Part shown: positions 1 to 12,380 of the stretch, one piece after another | How the letters are laid out: the number at the start of each line of letters is the position of its first letter | How positions within the stretch are numbered: position 1 is the stretch's first letter | Source: Gracilibacter sp. BRH_c7a | Lineage (GTDB): Bacteria; Bacillota; Desulfitobacteriia; Desulfitobacteriales; Syntrophobotulaceae | Assembly: GCA_001516055.1 (NCBI GenBank) | Contig: LOEZ01000061.1 | Coordinates: forward strand, 108,022 to 172,021 | Length of the DNA stretch: 64,000 nt | Direction: 5' to 3' | Notes under the pieces: generated by a model | Told to the model about the DNA's origin: nothing | What the model saw: only the letters and a program-made list of their open reading frames with translations | Database searches by the model: none | Program-made: the position numbers and the translations under genes

Positions 1-1
1 G

Positions 2-49
2 ATTCTAGCCGAAAAGTTGGATAAAAGCACTGAAAATTCTTGGAGGTAA
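2..49 (+). CDS. C-terminal end of an unidentified upstream gene (partial)
   Basis: The window opens inside an open frame that encodes fifteen residues ending ENSWR and stops with TAA just before rpiB. The rpiB ribosome-binding site overlaps this stop, which suggests one transcript. In Firmicutes a protein-arginine or low-molecular-weight tyrosine phosphatase gene often precedes rpiB, but too little remains here to identify the product. Confidence 0.4.
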   Translation: MLAEKLDKSTENSWR

Positions 50-53
50 TAAG

Positions 54-494
54 ATGAAGGTAGCTCTAGGGTCTGATCATGGAGGATACGAACTAAAAAA
101 AATCATTAAAGAAAACTTATTAGAAAAAGGCTATGAGATTTTAGATTTTGGTACGGAATCTTCCAAGTCTGTAGATTACCCGGAATATGGGTTTAAAGTG
201 GGGCAGGCTGTTGTTGCCAAAGAGGCTGAATTAGGTGTAGTAGTATGTGGAACAGGGATAGGGATATCCATTTCTGCCAATAAGGTTAAAGGTATACGAG
301 CAGCTTTATGCACAGACAGCTATATGGCCAGAATGGCTAGAGAACATAATAATGCAAATATCTTAGCACTTGGTGCCAGAGTGATTGGATCGGGAGTTGC
401 TTTGGATATCGTTGATACGTTTATAAATACAGCTTTCAGTGAATTCCGCCATGCTCGTCGGTTAGAGATAATCACAGAGTATGAGGGAAAATAA
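54..494 (+). CDS. rpiB: Ribose-5-phosphate isomerase B
   Basis: The 146-residue product belongs to the RpiB/LacAB sugar isomerase family, which interconverts ribose 5-phosphate and ribulose 5-phosphate in the pentose phosphate pathway in the cytoplasm. The N-terminal SDHGGYELK motif binds the sugar phosphate, and C65 in the CGTGIG motif matches the catalytic cysteine of the family. The length is normal for a complete protein. A GGAGG ribosome-binding site at 42-46 sits seven bases before the ATG. glyA follows after a short gap, as in many Firmicutes, so the genes are probably co-transcribed. The split transketolase at 33-35 kb acts in the same pathway. Confidence 0.97.
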   Translation: MKVALGSDHGGYELKKIIKENLLEKGYEILDFGTESSKSVDYPEYGFKVGQAVVAKEAELGVVVCGTGIGISISANKVKGIRAALCTDSYMARMAREHNNANILALGARVIGSGVALDIVDTFINTAFSEFRHARRLEIITEYEGK

Positions 495-532
495 TCTAAA
501 AAAATAGCTGATTAAAAAGGGAGATGTTAGTA

Positions 533-1786
533 ATGGACTATATCCGTAAATATGTTACCCCTCAGGATCCTGAAGTTGCTAAAGCTATCGAGATGGAAGA
601 AGGCAGGCAGGAAAACAAGATCGAACTTATAGCTTCAGAAAACTTTGTTAGCCGTGCTGTAATGGCTACCCAAGGGTCAGTGCTTACTAATAAATATGCA
701 GAAGGCTATCCTGGAAAAAGGTATTATGGCGGATGCGAGTATGTTGATGTTGTTGAAGATCTAGCTAGAGAACGAATCAAGAAACTGTTTGGTGCCGATT
801 ATGCTAACGTCCAACCTCACTCAGGAGCTCAGGCTAACACAGCAGTTTATTTCGCTATGTTACAACCTGGAGACACTGTGATGGGTATGAATCTTTCTCA
901 TGGAGGACATCTTACCCATGGAAGTCCAGTTAATATATCTGGAGTCTATTTTAATTTCGTGGAATACGGCGTGGATAAAGAGACCGAAACAATTGACTAT
1001 GATAAGATGCTGGAGTTAGCTCATAAGCATAAACCCAAGATGATTGTTGGTGGAGCCAGCGCTTATCCTCGAGAGATAGATTTTAAGAAGATTGCTGAGA
1101 TAGCTAAAGAAGTAGGGGCCCTTGTCATGATTGACATGGCTCATATCGCAGGTTTGGTAGCTGCAGGGCTGCATTCCAATCCGGTACCGTATGCTCATTT
1201 CGTGACATCTACGACGCATAAGACTCTTAGGGGCCCCAGAGGTGGACTTATTCTTTGCCAAGCAGAATTTGCTCAGAAAATTGATAAAGCAATTTTCCCA
1301 GGTATACAAGGAGGTCCTCTCATGCATGTAATTGCAGCTAAGGCTGTAGCTTTTGGAGAAGCACTCCGCCCCGAATTTAAGGAGTATCAACAGCAAATTA
1401 TTGTGAACGCCAAAGCTTTAGCTCAAGGCTTCCAATCCAGAGGATTCCGCTTAGTTTCAGGGGGAACGGATAATCATCTTCTCCTGCTTGATATGCGTAG
1501 CAAAGGTCTTACTGGTAAAGTAGCGGAGAAGATTCTTGATGATGTAGGTATCACTGTAAATAAAAATACCATTCCTTTTGACCCGGAAAGTCCGTTTGTA
1601 ACAAGTGGGATTCGCATTGGCTCACCTGCTGTAACCTCAAGAGGGATGAAAGAACCAGAAATGGATAAGATTGCTCAGGCCATCGATATAGCTCTAACTG
1701 CCGGGGATGATAGAGCTAAGATTAAAGATGCAAAAGAAATTGTAGCAGAAGTCTGTTCAAGGTTCCCGTTATATGGAGAGCAATAG
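533..1786 (+). CDS. glyA: Serine hydroxymethyltransferase
   Basis: This pyridoxal-phosphate enzyme converts serine and tetrahydrofolate to glycine and 5,10-methylene-tetrahydrofolate, feeding one-carbon metabolism. The HSGAQAN and DMAHIAGL motifs and the PLP-binding lysine (about K230) in the [13 protein letters not shown] motif are intact. I place the start at the ATG at 533 because the AAGGGAG ribosome-binding site at about 517-523 would overlap an earlier in-frame ATG at 524. The resulting length of 417 residues is typical. The gene lies between rpiB and upp, the usual Firmicute order. Confidence 0.97.
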   Translation: MDYIRKYVTPQDPEVAKAIEMEEGRQENKIELIASENFVSRAVMATQGSVLTNKYAEGYPGKRYYGGCEYVDVVEDLARERIKKLFGADYANVQPHSGAQANTAVYFAMLQPGDTVMGMNLSHGGHLTHGSPVNISGVYFNFVEYGVDKETETIDYDKMLELAHKHKPKMIVGGASAYPREIDFKKIAEIAKEVGALVMIDMAHIAGLVAAGLHSNPVPYAHFVTSTTHKTLRGPRGGLILCQAEFAQKIDKAIFPGIQGGPLMHVIAAKAVAFGEALRPEFKEYQQQIIVNAKALAQGFQSRGFRLVSGGTDNHLLLLDMRSKGLTGKVAEKILDDVGITVNKNTIPFDPESPFVTSGIRIGSPAVTSRGMKEPEMDKIAQAIDIALTAGDDRAKIKDAKEIVAEVCSRFPLYGEQ

Positions 1787-1854
1787 TTGAGAAGATATTG
1801 TTCTGCAAAGTCATAAAAAGATGATATCAATTAAAATTATAGGAGAACAAAAAA

Positions 1855-2484
1855 ATGGGTAATATCTGTGTATTTGACCATCCCCTTATTCAGCATAAGC
1901 TAGCTCTAATTCGTGATGAGAATACTAGCTCTAAAGAATTTCGTTCTTTGGTTGAAGAGGTCGCTATGCTTATGGCTTATGAAGTTACTCGAGATTTTCC
2001 GCTTCAAGAAGTAGAAGTAAAGACTCCCGTTGCTCTGGCGAAAGCGAAGAAGATTTCTGGCCGTAAAGTAGCTCTTGTGCCTATTCTTAGAGCAGGCTTA
2101 GGTATGGTTGATGGTATGCTTAAACTAATTCCGGCAGCAAAAGTTGGACATATCGGATTGTACAGAGACCATGACACCTTAAAGCCGGTAGAGTATTACT
2201 GTAAGATGCCAACTGATATCCAAGAACGAGATATTATTCTTATCGATCCCATGTTAGCGACAGGGGGTTCCGCTGAGGCAGCTATTACATTTATCAAAGA
2301 TCGGGGAGCAAAAAATATTAAATTAATGTGTTTGATAGCTGCGCCGGAAGGAATAGCGGCTGTCCAACAGAGTCACCCGGACGTAGATATTTTTGTCGGT
2401 GCTGTAGACGAGTGCCTTAACGAGCATGCCTACATTGTTCCCGGTCTGGGTGATGCTGGTGATAGGCTGTTTGGAACGAAATAA
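1855..2484 (+). CDS. upp: Uracil phosphoribosyltransferase
   Basis: The 209-residue enzyme salvages uracil by joining it to PRPP to form UMP. The PRPP-binding motif [11 protein letters not shown] and the C-terminal uracil-binding GLGDAGDR segment are both present, and the length matches the family exactly. An AGGAGA ribosome-binding site precedes the ATG. It follows glyA as in many Firmicutes and is probably part of the same transcript, with the hemerythrin-like gene close behind. Confidence 0.97.
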   Translation: MGNICVFDHPLIQHKLALIRDENTSSKEFRSLVEEVAMLMAYEVTRDFPLQEVEVKTPVALAKAKKISGRKVALVPILRAGLGMVDGMLKLIPAAKVGHIGLYRDHDTLKPVEYYCKMPTDIQERDIILIDPMLATGGSAEAAITFIKDRGAKNIKLMCLIAAPEGIAAVQQSHPDVDIFVGAVDECLNEHAYIVPGLGDAGDRLFGTK

Positions 2485-2500
2485 TGAAGGAGCCGAACCA

Positions 2501-2914
2501 ATGATTAACGAAATGGTTAGAAAACATCACCAACAAATCAGAAGAGCAATACAAGAATTACAAGAGGATGTGTATCAAGAACAAGAAGTAGTAAATAATC
2601 AACTATGGATTGCACTTCGGATTGGAACTCTGACCGGGATACTTAATGTTCATCTTAAATATGAAGATGAACAGTTATATCCTTACTTGCTTCAGCATCC
2701 TAGAGAAGAGGTAAGGGCTATCTCTAAAGTATTCAAGAAGGAAATGGGAGACCTTTCATTGATTTTCGAAAGTTATAAGGACAAGTACCTAAAAAAGCCT
2801 GACGAGCTCGTAAAAAATTCTTCTCAGTTTATAATAGATACTAACAGTATATTATATGAAATCTCCAAGAGGGTAGAAAAAGAGGAACATGAACTCTTCC
2901 CGCTTCTGGACTAA
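2501..2914 (+). CDS. Hemerythrin-like HHE domain protein
   Basis: The product of about 137 residues resembles hemerythrin/HHE cation-binding proteins, four-helix bundles that hold a di-iron site and bind oxygen or nitric oxide, or act in iron handling. Metal-ligand-like positions are visible as RKHHQ near the N-terminus, HLKYEDEQLYP in the middle and EEHELFP at the end. The start at 2501 is chosen because GAAGGAG lies at 2486-2492; a longer frame reaching back to 2426 would overlap upp. In an anaerobe an oxygen or NO defence role is plausible but is only inferred. Confidence 0.8.
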   Translation: MINEMVRKHHQQIRRAIQELQEDVYQEQEVVNNQLWIALRIGTLTGILNVHLKYEDEQLYPYLLQHPREEVRAISKVFKKEMGDLSLIFESYKDKYLKKPDELVKNSSQFIIDTNSILYEISKRVEKEEHELFPLLD

Positions 2915-3003
2915 ACTCCTTGATGACATAGAAGGATAAATTGGTGTATACTATAAAGAAATAAGTGATAGTATCAGATGATTACCCTGGGGGAAAAAGA
3001 GCT

Positions 3004-3459
3004 ATGATAGAGAAAACCAGGCCGTCATGGGATGAGTACTTTTTGGATATTGCCCAATTAGTTGCCAAGAGATCGACATGTTTAAGGCGCCACTATGGTG
3101 CTGTTATTGTCAAGGATAATATTATTGTAAGTACCGGCTACAATGGCGCTGCCAGGGGTGAGCCTAACTGTATTGATACAGGAAAATGTGTGAGAAAAGA
3201 GCATAATGTCCCCAAAGGGGAGAGATACGAGCTATGTGTTGCTGTCCATGCGGAAATGAATGCTATAATAGCAGGAGATCCAGTCAAGATGCATGGCAGT
3301 ACTATTTATGTCTCCGGTTATACCCATGAGGGAAAGCAAGCATCTGGAGAGCCCTGTCTTCTTTGTCGGCGCATTATTAAGAATGCAATGATTAAAAGAG
3401 TCGTTTTCCTTGATGAGCATGCAACGAAGAGGAATATCCGCTTTGGAGGAAGTGAATAA
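3004..3459 (+). CDS. dCMP deaminase (ComEB family)
   Basis: The 151-residue protein is a zinc-dependent deoxycytidylate deaminase, making dUMP from dCMP for thymidylate synthesis. The zinc and catalytic signature HAEMNAI is followed by PCLLC, which supplies the two cysteine ligands, and an additional Cys/His-rich stretch (CIDTGKC) lies between them as in ComEB proteins. I use the ATG at 3004 because GGGGGA lies just upstream; an earlier in-frame ATG at 2965 has no good ribosome-binding site. In B. subtilis the homologue is comEB, but here it is not next to other competence genes. Confidence 0.92.
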   Translation: MIEKTRPSWDEYFLDIAQLVAKRSTCLRRHYGAVIVKDNIIVSTGYNGAARGEPNCIDTGKCVRKEHNVPKGERYELCVAVHAEMNAIIAGDPVKMHGSTIYVSGYTHEGKQASGEPCLLCRRIIKNAMIKRVVFLDEHATKRNIRFGGSE

Positions 3460-3496
3460 TATCTACTAAGTAACCGAATCAGAGGTTATTTCGCTT

Positions 3497-3525
3497 AAGC
3501 GTCAATATAAGGACGCTTTTCTTGT
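3497..3525 (+). terminator. Rho-independent terminator after dCMP deaminase gene
   Basis: A 7-bp stem AAGCGTC/GACGCTT with an 8-base loop is followed by a T-rich tail. It lies between the deaminase gene and the promoter of the epimerase gene. Confidence 0.7.
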
Positions 3526-3558
3526 ATAGCAACTGGGGTTAATATCAATATCGGCATA

Positions 3559-3567
3559 TGCTATAAT
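3559..3567 (+). promoter_or_regulatory. Extended -10 promoter candidate for the epimerase gene
   Basis: The sequence TGCTATAAT is a perfect TATAAT with an upstream TG, the extended -10 form. A clear -35 is not evident. It lies about 70 bases before the epimerase start and downstream of a terminator. Confidence 0.5.
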
Positions 3568-3634
3568 AGATGTATTAACTACTTTTCTTCGAGCGTTAGG
3601 AATGTTGTTTATGTTTTTCAGGAGGACAATACGA

Positions 3635-4777
3635 GTGAAAAAAGATAGTTATAAAGTTATGGCTGTATTCGGCACGAGGCCTGAAGCTATCAAAATGGCT
3701 CCTGTCGTGAGGGCTATGAAAAAACAGGATTGTATAGAGTGCTTGGTGGTGGTGACTGCCCAACATAGAGAAATGCTTGATCAAGTTCTAAACCTGTTTA
3801 AAATCATTCCCGATTTTGACCTTGATCTCATGACCCATGGGCAGAGTTTATCAGGGTTAACTTCTAAGATACTCGAAGGAATGGATCAGATTCTTTCAGA
3901 AAGTAAACCAGATCTTATTTTGGTTCAAGGGGACACGACTACAGCATTTGCTGCAGCTTTAGCAGCATATTACCACAAGATCCCTATTGGACATGTAGAA
4001 GCTGGCTTGCGGACAGGAGAAAAATATTTTCCTTGGCCCGAAGAGATAAACAGGAAATTAGCTGGCTGTTTAGCTGATTTTCATTTTGCCCCAACAAAGG
4101 TTTCCAGGGATAATTTATTACGGGAAGGGATACGAGCTGATAAGATATTTATCACTGGCAATACTGTAATAGATGCCTTGAAATCGACAGTCAGAGATAA
4201 CTATGAGTTTAAAGATGAAAAATTAAAAGACATTCTTCATATCAATAAAGAAAAACGTCTCATAATGATGACTACGCATCGACGGGAGAACTTAGGAGAG
4301 CCAATGACCCAGATCTATGAGGCATTAAAAACTATCTTGCAAGAATTTCCTGATACATATGTTATTTTTCCGGTGCATAAAAATCCTACAGTAAGGGAAG
4401 TTGTTGATAAGGTTTTGGGTAATCACCCACGGGTATATCTAATAGAACCTATGGATTATGAAGCTTTTATAAACCTCATGTCTAAAACATATCTGATTCT
4501 TTCAGATTCAGGGGGTATACAGGAAGAAGCTCCGTCTCTAGGAAAACCTGTGCTGGTTGTGAGAGATACTACTGAACGTCCTGAAGCTGTAGATGCAGGT
4601 ACAGTAGATGTTGTTGGAACTAGTTACGAGAAGGTTCTGCACGGAATAAAGATTTTAATGAGTGACAGTATTATTTATAACAAGATGAGTCAGGCAGCTA
4701 ATCCTTATGGAGATGGATTTGCAAGTCAACGAATTGCGGAAATTGTCGTAGAAAATCTGCATAATTGTAGTAATTAG
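3635..4777 (+). CDS. wecB: UDP-N-acetylglucosamine 2-epimerase (non-hydrolysing)
   Basis: The enzyme interconverts UDP-GlcNAc and UDP-ManNAc, providing ManNAc for wall polymer linkage units. The N-terminal GTRPEAIKMAPV motif, the QGDTTT and HVEAGLRT segments and the C-terminal DSGGIQEE motif are all characteristic. The length of about 380 residues is normal. The GTG start at 3635 is preferred because AGGAGGA lies at 3620-3626; a frame from 3602 would run through that site. Its product UDP-ManNAc is the donor for the TagA/WecG transferase encoded at 20.6 kb. The B. subtilis orthologue mnaA also lies just upstream of the atp operon. Confidence 0.96.
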   Translation: MKKDSYKVMAVFGTRPEAIKMAPVVRAMKKQDCIECLVVVTAQHREMLDQVLNLFKIIPDFDLDLMTHGQSLSGLTSKILEGMDQILSESKPDLILVQGDTTTAFAAALAAYYHKIPIGHVEAGLRTGEKYFPWPEEINRKLAGCLADFHFAPTKVSRDNLLREGIRADKIFITGNTVIDALKSTVRDNYEFKDEKLKDILHINKEKRLIMMTTHRRENLGEPMTQIYEALKTILQEFPDTYVIFPVHKNPTVREVVDKVLGNHPRVYLIEPMDYEAFINLMSKTYLILSDSGGIQEEAPSLGKPVLVVRDTTERPEAVDAGTVDVVGTSYEKVLHGIKILMSDSIIYNKMSQAANPYGDGFASQRIAEIVVENLHNCSN

Positions 4778-4915
4778 TAGAAATTATGAGAATATTTTGA
4801 ACAAAAGATAGCGAAAATACTTGATCAATGGAAGGAAATAATAGAAAATTGTTACTAAATTGATTATTAGTGAAGATTGTAAAAAAATTCTATGTTCATT
4901 TGAAGGAAATTAACA

Positions 4916-4921
4916 TATAAT
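4916..4921 (+). promoter_or_regulatory. -10 element candidate for the ATP synthase operon
   Basis: A perfect TATAAT lies about 40 bases before atpZ in a 180-base gap. The matching -35 region (TGTTCA at 4893-4898, 17-base spacing) is weak, so the call rests mainly on position. Confidence 0.45.
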
Positions 4922-4959
4922 AGCGAAAAGTAATCTAACGAAGTTGGGGATGATAGACC

Positions 4960-5193
4960 ATGGCTAAAAACGATGTTAACAATTGGGTTAGATATATGGC
5001 CTTGGGTTCTATGATAGCCACTTCCCTAGCGGGGTTAGTTGGAGGAGGATACTTCCTAGGGAATTTTCTTGACTCCCTGTTGGGAACGGATCCGATCCTG
5101 AAAATTGTCATAATGTTACTTGGAGTAGCCTTAGGTATTGCCTATCTTGTTTTTACATTAAGAAAGTTAGGTAAAGTAAACGATGAGCAGTAG
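4960..5193 (+). CDS. atpZ: AtpZ/AtpI-like ATP synthase accessory membrane protein
   Basis: The 77-residue product has two predicted membrane helices separated by a short loop (residues about 15-35 and 45-70). It resembles the AtpZ (YqzE/AtpI-like) proteins encoded at the head of ATP synthase operons, which with AtpI are thought to help c-ring assembly and Mg2+ handling. It overlaps the next gene by 11 bases, indicating translational coupling. The family assignment rests on size, topology and operon position. Confidence 0.8.
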   Translation: MAKNDVNNWVRYMALGSMIATSLAGLVGGGYFLGNFLDSLLGTDPILKIVIMLLGVALGIAYLVFTLRKLGKVNDEQ

Positions 5194-5542
5194 ATTAGCT
5201 ATTATATTGATAAGTCTCATTAGTTCAGGGGTTTTCCTTGGGATAATATTCACAAATGATTATAGCCCTTTGGGTTTAATTTTAGGTTTTTTAACTGGAT
5301 TAATAAATATTCAATGGTTATCTAGAGATACTAAAAAGGCAATAGATCAAGAGAAATTTATCGCACTGAGAATATATTTTAAGAGTTTATTTTCTAGGCT
5401 GGGAGTGATTACCTTGATCGTCGCTACGGTCGGAAGATTTAGACCAGAATGGCTTCTGTTTTTAGCGTTGGGAATCGCAGTGGGTATAATAATACCCCTG
5501 ATATTATCAATAAGGCAACAGATTATGCACGGAAGGGGGTGA
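5183..5542 (+). CDS. atpI: ATP synthase subunit I
   Basis: The 119-residue protein has four predicted membrane helices, as in AtpI/UncI proteins, which act as chaperones for c-ring assembly. It starts inside atpZ and ends just before atpB. Sequence conservation in this family is low, so the assignment depends on its place directly before the a-subunit gene and on its membrane topology. Confidence 0.8.
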   Translation: MSSRLAIILISLISSGVFLGIIFTNDYSPLGLILGFLTGLINIQWLSRDTKKAIDQEKFIALRIYFKSLFSRLGVITLIVATVGRFRPEWLLFLALGIAVGIIIPLILSIRQQIMHGRG

Positions 5543-5549
5543 GCAATGA

Positions 5550-6293
5550 ATGCATGAAATGATCCTTTGGCAGGTAGGTAATAGTACCGTACATGGTACG
5601 ACACTTGTTATGACCTGGATTACAATGGCTGTTATCATAATTATTGTGCTTTTGGGTGTTCGTAATCTAACCAGTGGCAAGCCGGGTAAAATGCAGAACA
5701 TCTTAGAATGGCTGGTAGATTTTATCAGAAAACTTGTTGCGGAGAATATGGATTATAAAAAGGGAGCTCCGTTACTGTCATATCTTATGACTCTGATTAT
5801 GTTTATCTTCTTTTCTAATATGCTGGGACTTATACCTAATTTTGTAGCTCCTTTATTTCATAATGTAGAGTTCGCTAAGCTCAATGAAATATTCCATGGA
5901 CCTGTATTGATGTCTCCAACGGCTGACATTAACACTACGATGGGGCTAGCTACCCTAACAATCATTTTGGTTGTATACCTGGGTATTAAGCATAAAGGAG
6001 CAAGCTATTTTCGCCATTTCATAGAACCGAATGCGCTTTTCCTGCCAATCCATATTGTTGATATCTTGTCTAAACCTATGACGCTGGCCTTCCGTCTATT
6101 TGGTAATATCTATGCAGGTGAGGTTCTAATAGCTGTAATTCTAATGTTGCCGGGATTATATGTATTTGGCGGAGTAATTGGCCCTCTGCCTATTTGGCTT
6201 GGGTTCAGTATTTTTATCGGGACTATACAGTCCTTTGTATTTACTGTTCTGACTATTGCTTATGTTGCTCAAGCTGTTGCTCACGACCATTAA
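5550..6293 (+). CDS. atpB: ATP synthase F0 subunit a
   Basis: The 247-residue integral membrane subunit forms the ion half-channels next to the c-ring. The segment AFRLFGNIYAGEVL carries the essential arginine of the fourth/fifth helix region, and the length and number of hydrophobic segments are normal. A GGGGGTGAG ribosome-binding site lies just upstream. A 133-base gap separates it from atpE. Confidence 0.97.
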   Translation: MHEMILWQVGNSTVHGTTLVMTWITMAVIIIIVLLGVRNLTSGKPGKMQNILEWLVDFIRKLVAENMDYKKGAPLLSYLMTLIMFIFFSNMLGLIPNFVAPLFHNVEFAKLNEIFHGPVLMSPTADINTTMGLATLTIILVVYLGIKHKGASYFRHFIEPNALFLPIHIVDILSKPMTLAFRLFGNIYAGEVLIAVILMLPGLYVFGGVIGPLPIWLGFSIFIGTIQSFVFTVLTIAYVAQAVAHDH

Positions 6294-6393
6294 TCACGAC
6301 ATAATAACGTTATTGTACTTAAGCAATGCTGTTCAAACTTTACCGTAGTTGTATTATGAAGTGGAATTGTTGGGAATTCTAAAAAAACATTAA

Positions 6394-6660
<267 letters not shown>

Positions 6661-6675
6661 AGCGTTAGCCGCAAA

Positions 6676-6705
6676 TAAGAGGGGGGCTTACCTGTTCCCC
6701 TCTTA
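6676..6705 (+). promoter_or_regulatory. Intercistronic stem-loop between atpE and atpF
   Basis: A perfect 9-bp stem TAAGAGGGG/CCCCTCTTA with a 12-base loop lies 15 bases after the atpE stop. It lacks a T-run, so it is more likely an mRNA-stabilising or processing element than a terminator, consistent with the need for many c subunits per complex. Confidence 0.55.
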
Positions 6706-6759
6706 CAGTACGAGTTACTGATACTGTTAATTTATCTCTAGAGAGGAGGGGAAGACCTG

Positions 6760-7298
6760 TTGAATCCCTTAGGAATTAGCTTTGCTTATACTATTGCTGC
6801 CACGGGTAGTGATAATCCGATATCTTTCGACCTCACTTACTTTGCAATGATAATATCATTTCTAATCCTAGTTTGGTTTCTAAAGAAGTATGCTTGGCAA
6901 CCTTTGATGGATATGATGGAAAAACGACGTCAATTTATTGAGGATAATCTGGCCCATGCTGAGCAGGAAAGAAATGATGCGGAGAAAATCAGACTCGAAT
7001 ATCAGGAAGAAATGCGCCAAGCTCGAAGTGAGGCACAATCCATTATTGAGAATGCTACTAAGATTAGTGAACAACAAGCAACTGAAATCATTGCTCAGGC
7101 CCGCAAGGAAACTGAGAGAATGAAAGAATCAGCCTTAGCTGACATAGGACGTGAACGCGATAAAGCGGTTGCTGATGTCAAGGCTCAGGTAGCTGATATG
7201 TCTATAGCTATTGCTGAGAAAATAATTCGTCAAAAGCTTGATATGACAGGTCAAGAGTCTCTAATTGACCAATTTATTCAAGAGGTAGGGGATAAACC

Positions 7299-7305
<7 letters not shown>
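6760..7305 (+). CDS. atpF: ATP synthase F0 subunit b
   Basis: The 181-residue subunit has one N-terminal membrane helix (about residues 25-45) followed by a long charged, heptad-like helix that forms the peripheral stalk. The start is a TTG at 6760 with GAGGAGGGG about eight bases upstream; no better ATG exists. The gene overlaps atpH by seven bases. Confidence 0.95.
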
Positions 7306-9384
<2,079 letters not shown>

Positions 9385-9404
9385 AGAAAGAGTAGGTGAA
9401 TGAA

Positions 9405-10253
9405 GTGGCAGGAGTACGCGATATTCGCAGACGCATCCGCAGTGTTGCCAATATGCAGCAGATTACGAAAGCTATGAAAATGGTTGCTGCCGCCAAATTG
9501 CGTCGAGCACAGGAAAAAGTAGTCGCTTCCCGCCCCTATGCTAAACAGATTCAGGATGTGTTGGGTCGACTGGCTCAAGCCCAGACAGATACGAGCCATC
9601 CGCTTTTAGAGCAGCGTCTCGTCAAAAAAATTGGATATATCCTTATTACTTCAGATCGAGGTCTGTGTGGAGGGTTTAATGCTAACCTTATCAGAATGAC
9701 CAGAGGGATATTAGAAGAAAAACGGGATGCAGATACTGGGTTGGTAACAGTAGGTCGTAAAGGTAACGACTACTTTAACAGACGAAAAGCAGAGATAATA
9801 TCAAGGTTTGTTGGTCTAGGAGATAATCCTGATTATAATCAGGCCAGTAAAATAGCAGATGAGGTTATGGGTCTTTATACAACCAGAGAATTAGATGAAG
9901 TCTACTTGGTATATTCAAAATTTATTTCGGTGTTAACCCAAGAACCTACTATGGTGAAAGTACTGCCAATTGAACCATCTGATGAGAAGGTAGGGGGTAA
10001 TTATATTTTCGAGCCATCTCCCGAAGAGATGCTGGAAAAAATGTTGCCCAACTATATTGAAAGTCAAATCTTCAGTGCTTTGCTGGAAAGTAAAGCGAGT
10101 GAAGAGGGAGCAAGAATGACAGCGATGGATTCGGCTACAGAGAATGCTAAAGAAATGATATCTAAACTGACGCTGGTAATGAATAGAGCTCGCCAGGCAG
10201 CCATAACCAAAGAAATTTCTGAAATAGTTGGGGGAGCTGCCGCTCTGGAGTAG
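9405..10253 (+). CDS. atpG: ATP synthase F1 subunit gamma
   Basis: The central rotor subunit has the typical N-terminus ([13 protein letters not shown] and [12 protein letters not shown]) and C-terminus ([23 protein letters not shown]). The GTG at 9405 gives the common N-terminal pattern and has GTAGGTGA at a good distance; an in-frame GTG at 9396 is possible and would add three residues. The protein is 282 residues from the preferred start. Confidence 0.96.
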   Translation: MAGVRDIRRRIRSVANMQQITKAMKMVAAAKLRRAQEKVVASRPYAKQIQDVLGRLAQAQTDTSHPLLEQRLVKKIGYILITSDRGLCGGFNANLIRMTRGILEEKRDADTGLVTVGRKGNDYFNRRKAEIISRFVGLGDNPDYNQASKIADEVMGLYTTRELDEVYLVYSKFISVLTQEPTMVKVLPIEPSDEKVGGNYIFEPSPEEMLEKMLPNYIESQIFSALLESKASEEGARMTAMDSATENAKEMISKLTLVMNRARQAAITKEISEIVGGAAALE

Positions 10254-10287
10254 CTACCGGATAATACCTTATAAAGGAGGTTGCTAG

Positions 10288-11694
<1,407 letters not shown>

Positions 11695-11697
11695 GCT

Positions 11698-12099
11698 ATG
11701 ACCACCTTTAATTTGAACGTCGTCTCACCTGATGGCCAGGTCATTGACAAAGAAGTTGAATTCGTTGTTTTGCCCAGTGTGGATGGAGAATTAGGTATCC
11801 TGGCAAATCATGCACCGCTTATTGCTGGACTGGAAGCAGGAGTAATGCGCTACACAGAAGACGGAAAAGTTTATAAAATAGCAATATGCGGCGGCTTTGT
11901 AGAGGTTGCCAAGAACAAGGTCAGTGTCTTGGCTAATACAGCTGAAAAGGCGGAAAAGATTAATGTAGAAAGAGCCTTGGCAGCGAAGGAGAGAGCTCAG
12001 AAACGGTTACAAGACAAAAGCCCGGATGTAGACGTTTTAAGAGCGGAGATGGCTCTTAAGAGAGCTGTAGCCAGACTAAAGACAACGGGTAAATTATAA
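11698..12099 (+). CDS. atpC: ATP synthase F1 subunit epsilon
   Basis: The 133-residue subunit has the N-terminal beta-sandwich (VVSPDGQVIDKEVEFVVLPSVDGELGIL) and a C-terminal helical hairpin, the part that can inhibit ATP hydrolysis. It is the last gene of the ten-gene ATP synthase operon and is followed by a strong hairpin. Confidence 0.97.
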   Translation: MTTFNLNVVSPDGQVIDKEVEFVVLPSVDGELGILANHAPLIAGLEAGVMRYTEDGKVYKIAICGGFVEVAKNKVSVLANTAEKAEKINVERALAAKERAQKRLQDKSPDVDVLRAEMALKRAVARLKTTGKL

Positions 12100-12126
12100 T
12101 TGAATTATGATAATTGATAATAAAAA

Positions 12127-12180
12127 GGCTTCTGTACAATGAACTAGCTAATAGTTCATTGTACAGAAGCTTCTATTTTA
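12127..12180 (+). terminator. Strong terminator of the ATP synthase operon
   Basis: A perfect 19-bp inverted repeat (12128-12146 with 12152-12170) closes a five-base loop and is followed by a T-rich tail. An A-run before it means it could also stop transcription from the other side. The stem is unusually long for an ordinary terminator. Confidence 0.8.
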
Positions 12181-12246
12181 GTATATTCGATTTTCCCAAT
12201 TCTAGGATATTATTCTACTTACTTATCTGAATTTTCTAAAATATAT

Positions 12247-12252
12247 CCCCCC
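12247..12252. promoter_or_regulatory. C6/G6 tract upstream of cbiM promoter, possible metal-sensor operator
   Basis: A run of six C (six G on the other strand), flanked by AT-rich bases, lies eight bases before the -35 of the cbiM promoter. CsoR/RcnR-family repressors recognise G-tracts flanked by AT-rich half-sites, and such a regulator is encoded nearby at 15.1-15.4 kb. The link is an inference. Confidence 0.3.
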
Positions 12253-12260
12253 TAGCCGGA

Positions 12261-12288
12261 TTGTTTATTTTTTTTAGAACAATATAAT
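12261..12288 (+). promoter_or_regulatory. Sigma-A-type promoter for the cbiM operon
   Basis: TTGTTT at 12261-12266 and TATAAT at 12283-12288 are separated by 16 bases. An inverted repeat ATTGTT/AACAAT brackets the spacer. No cobalamin riboswitch (B12 box) is visible in the roughly 90-base leader. Confidence 0.6.
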
Positions 12289-12380
12289 AAGAATCAAAGC
12301 AACTTTATGGTGGTAAATTAGTATAACAATATTTTGAGATAAGGCTGATACTAACAAACTGACAAGGGGGATAATTGGGA

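Noticed and set aside
1016..1396. Minus-strand open frame within glyA
   Set aside because: It is a shadow of the highly conserved glyA frame with no ribosome-binding site or known similarity; the same applies to the other antisense frames across the window.
12300..12312. Shared CAACTTTATGGT at 12300 and 28381
   Set aside because: Twelve shared bases in two AT-rich leaders could be chance; no larger similarity surrounds them.
12181..12380. Cobalamin or NiCo riboswitch upstream of cbiM
   Set aside because: No B12 box or NiCo four-way junction consensus could be found in the leader.
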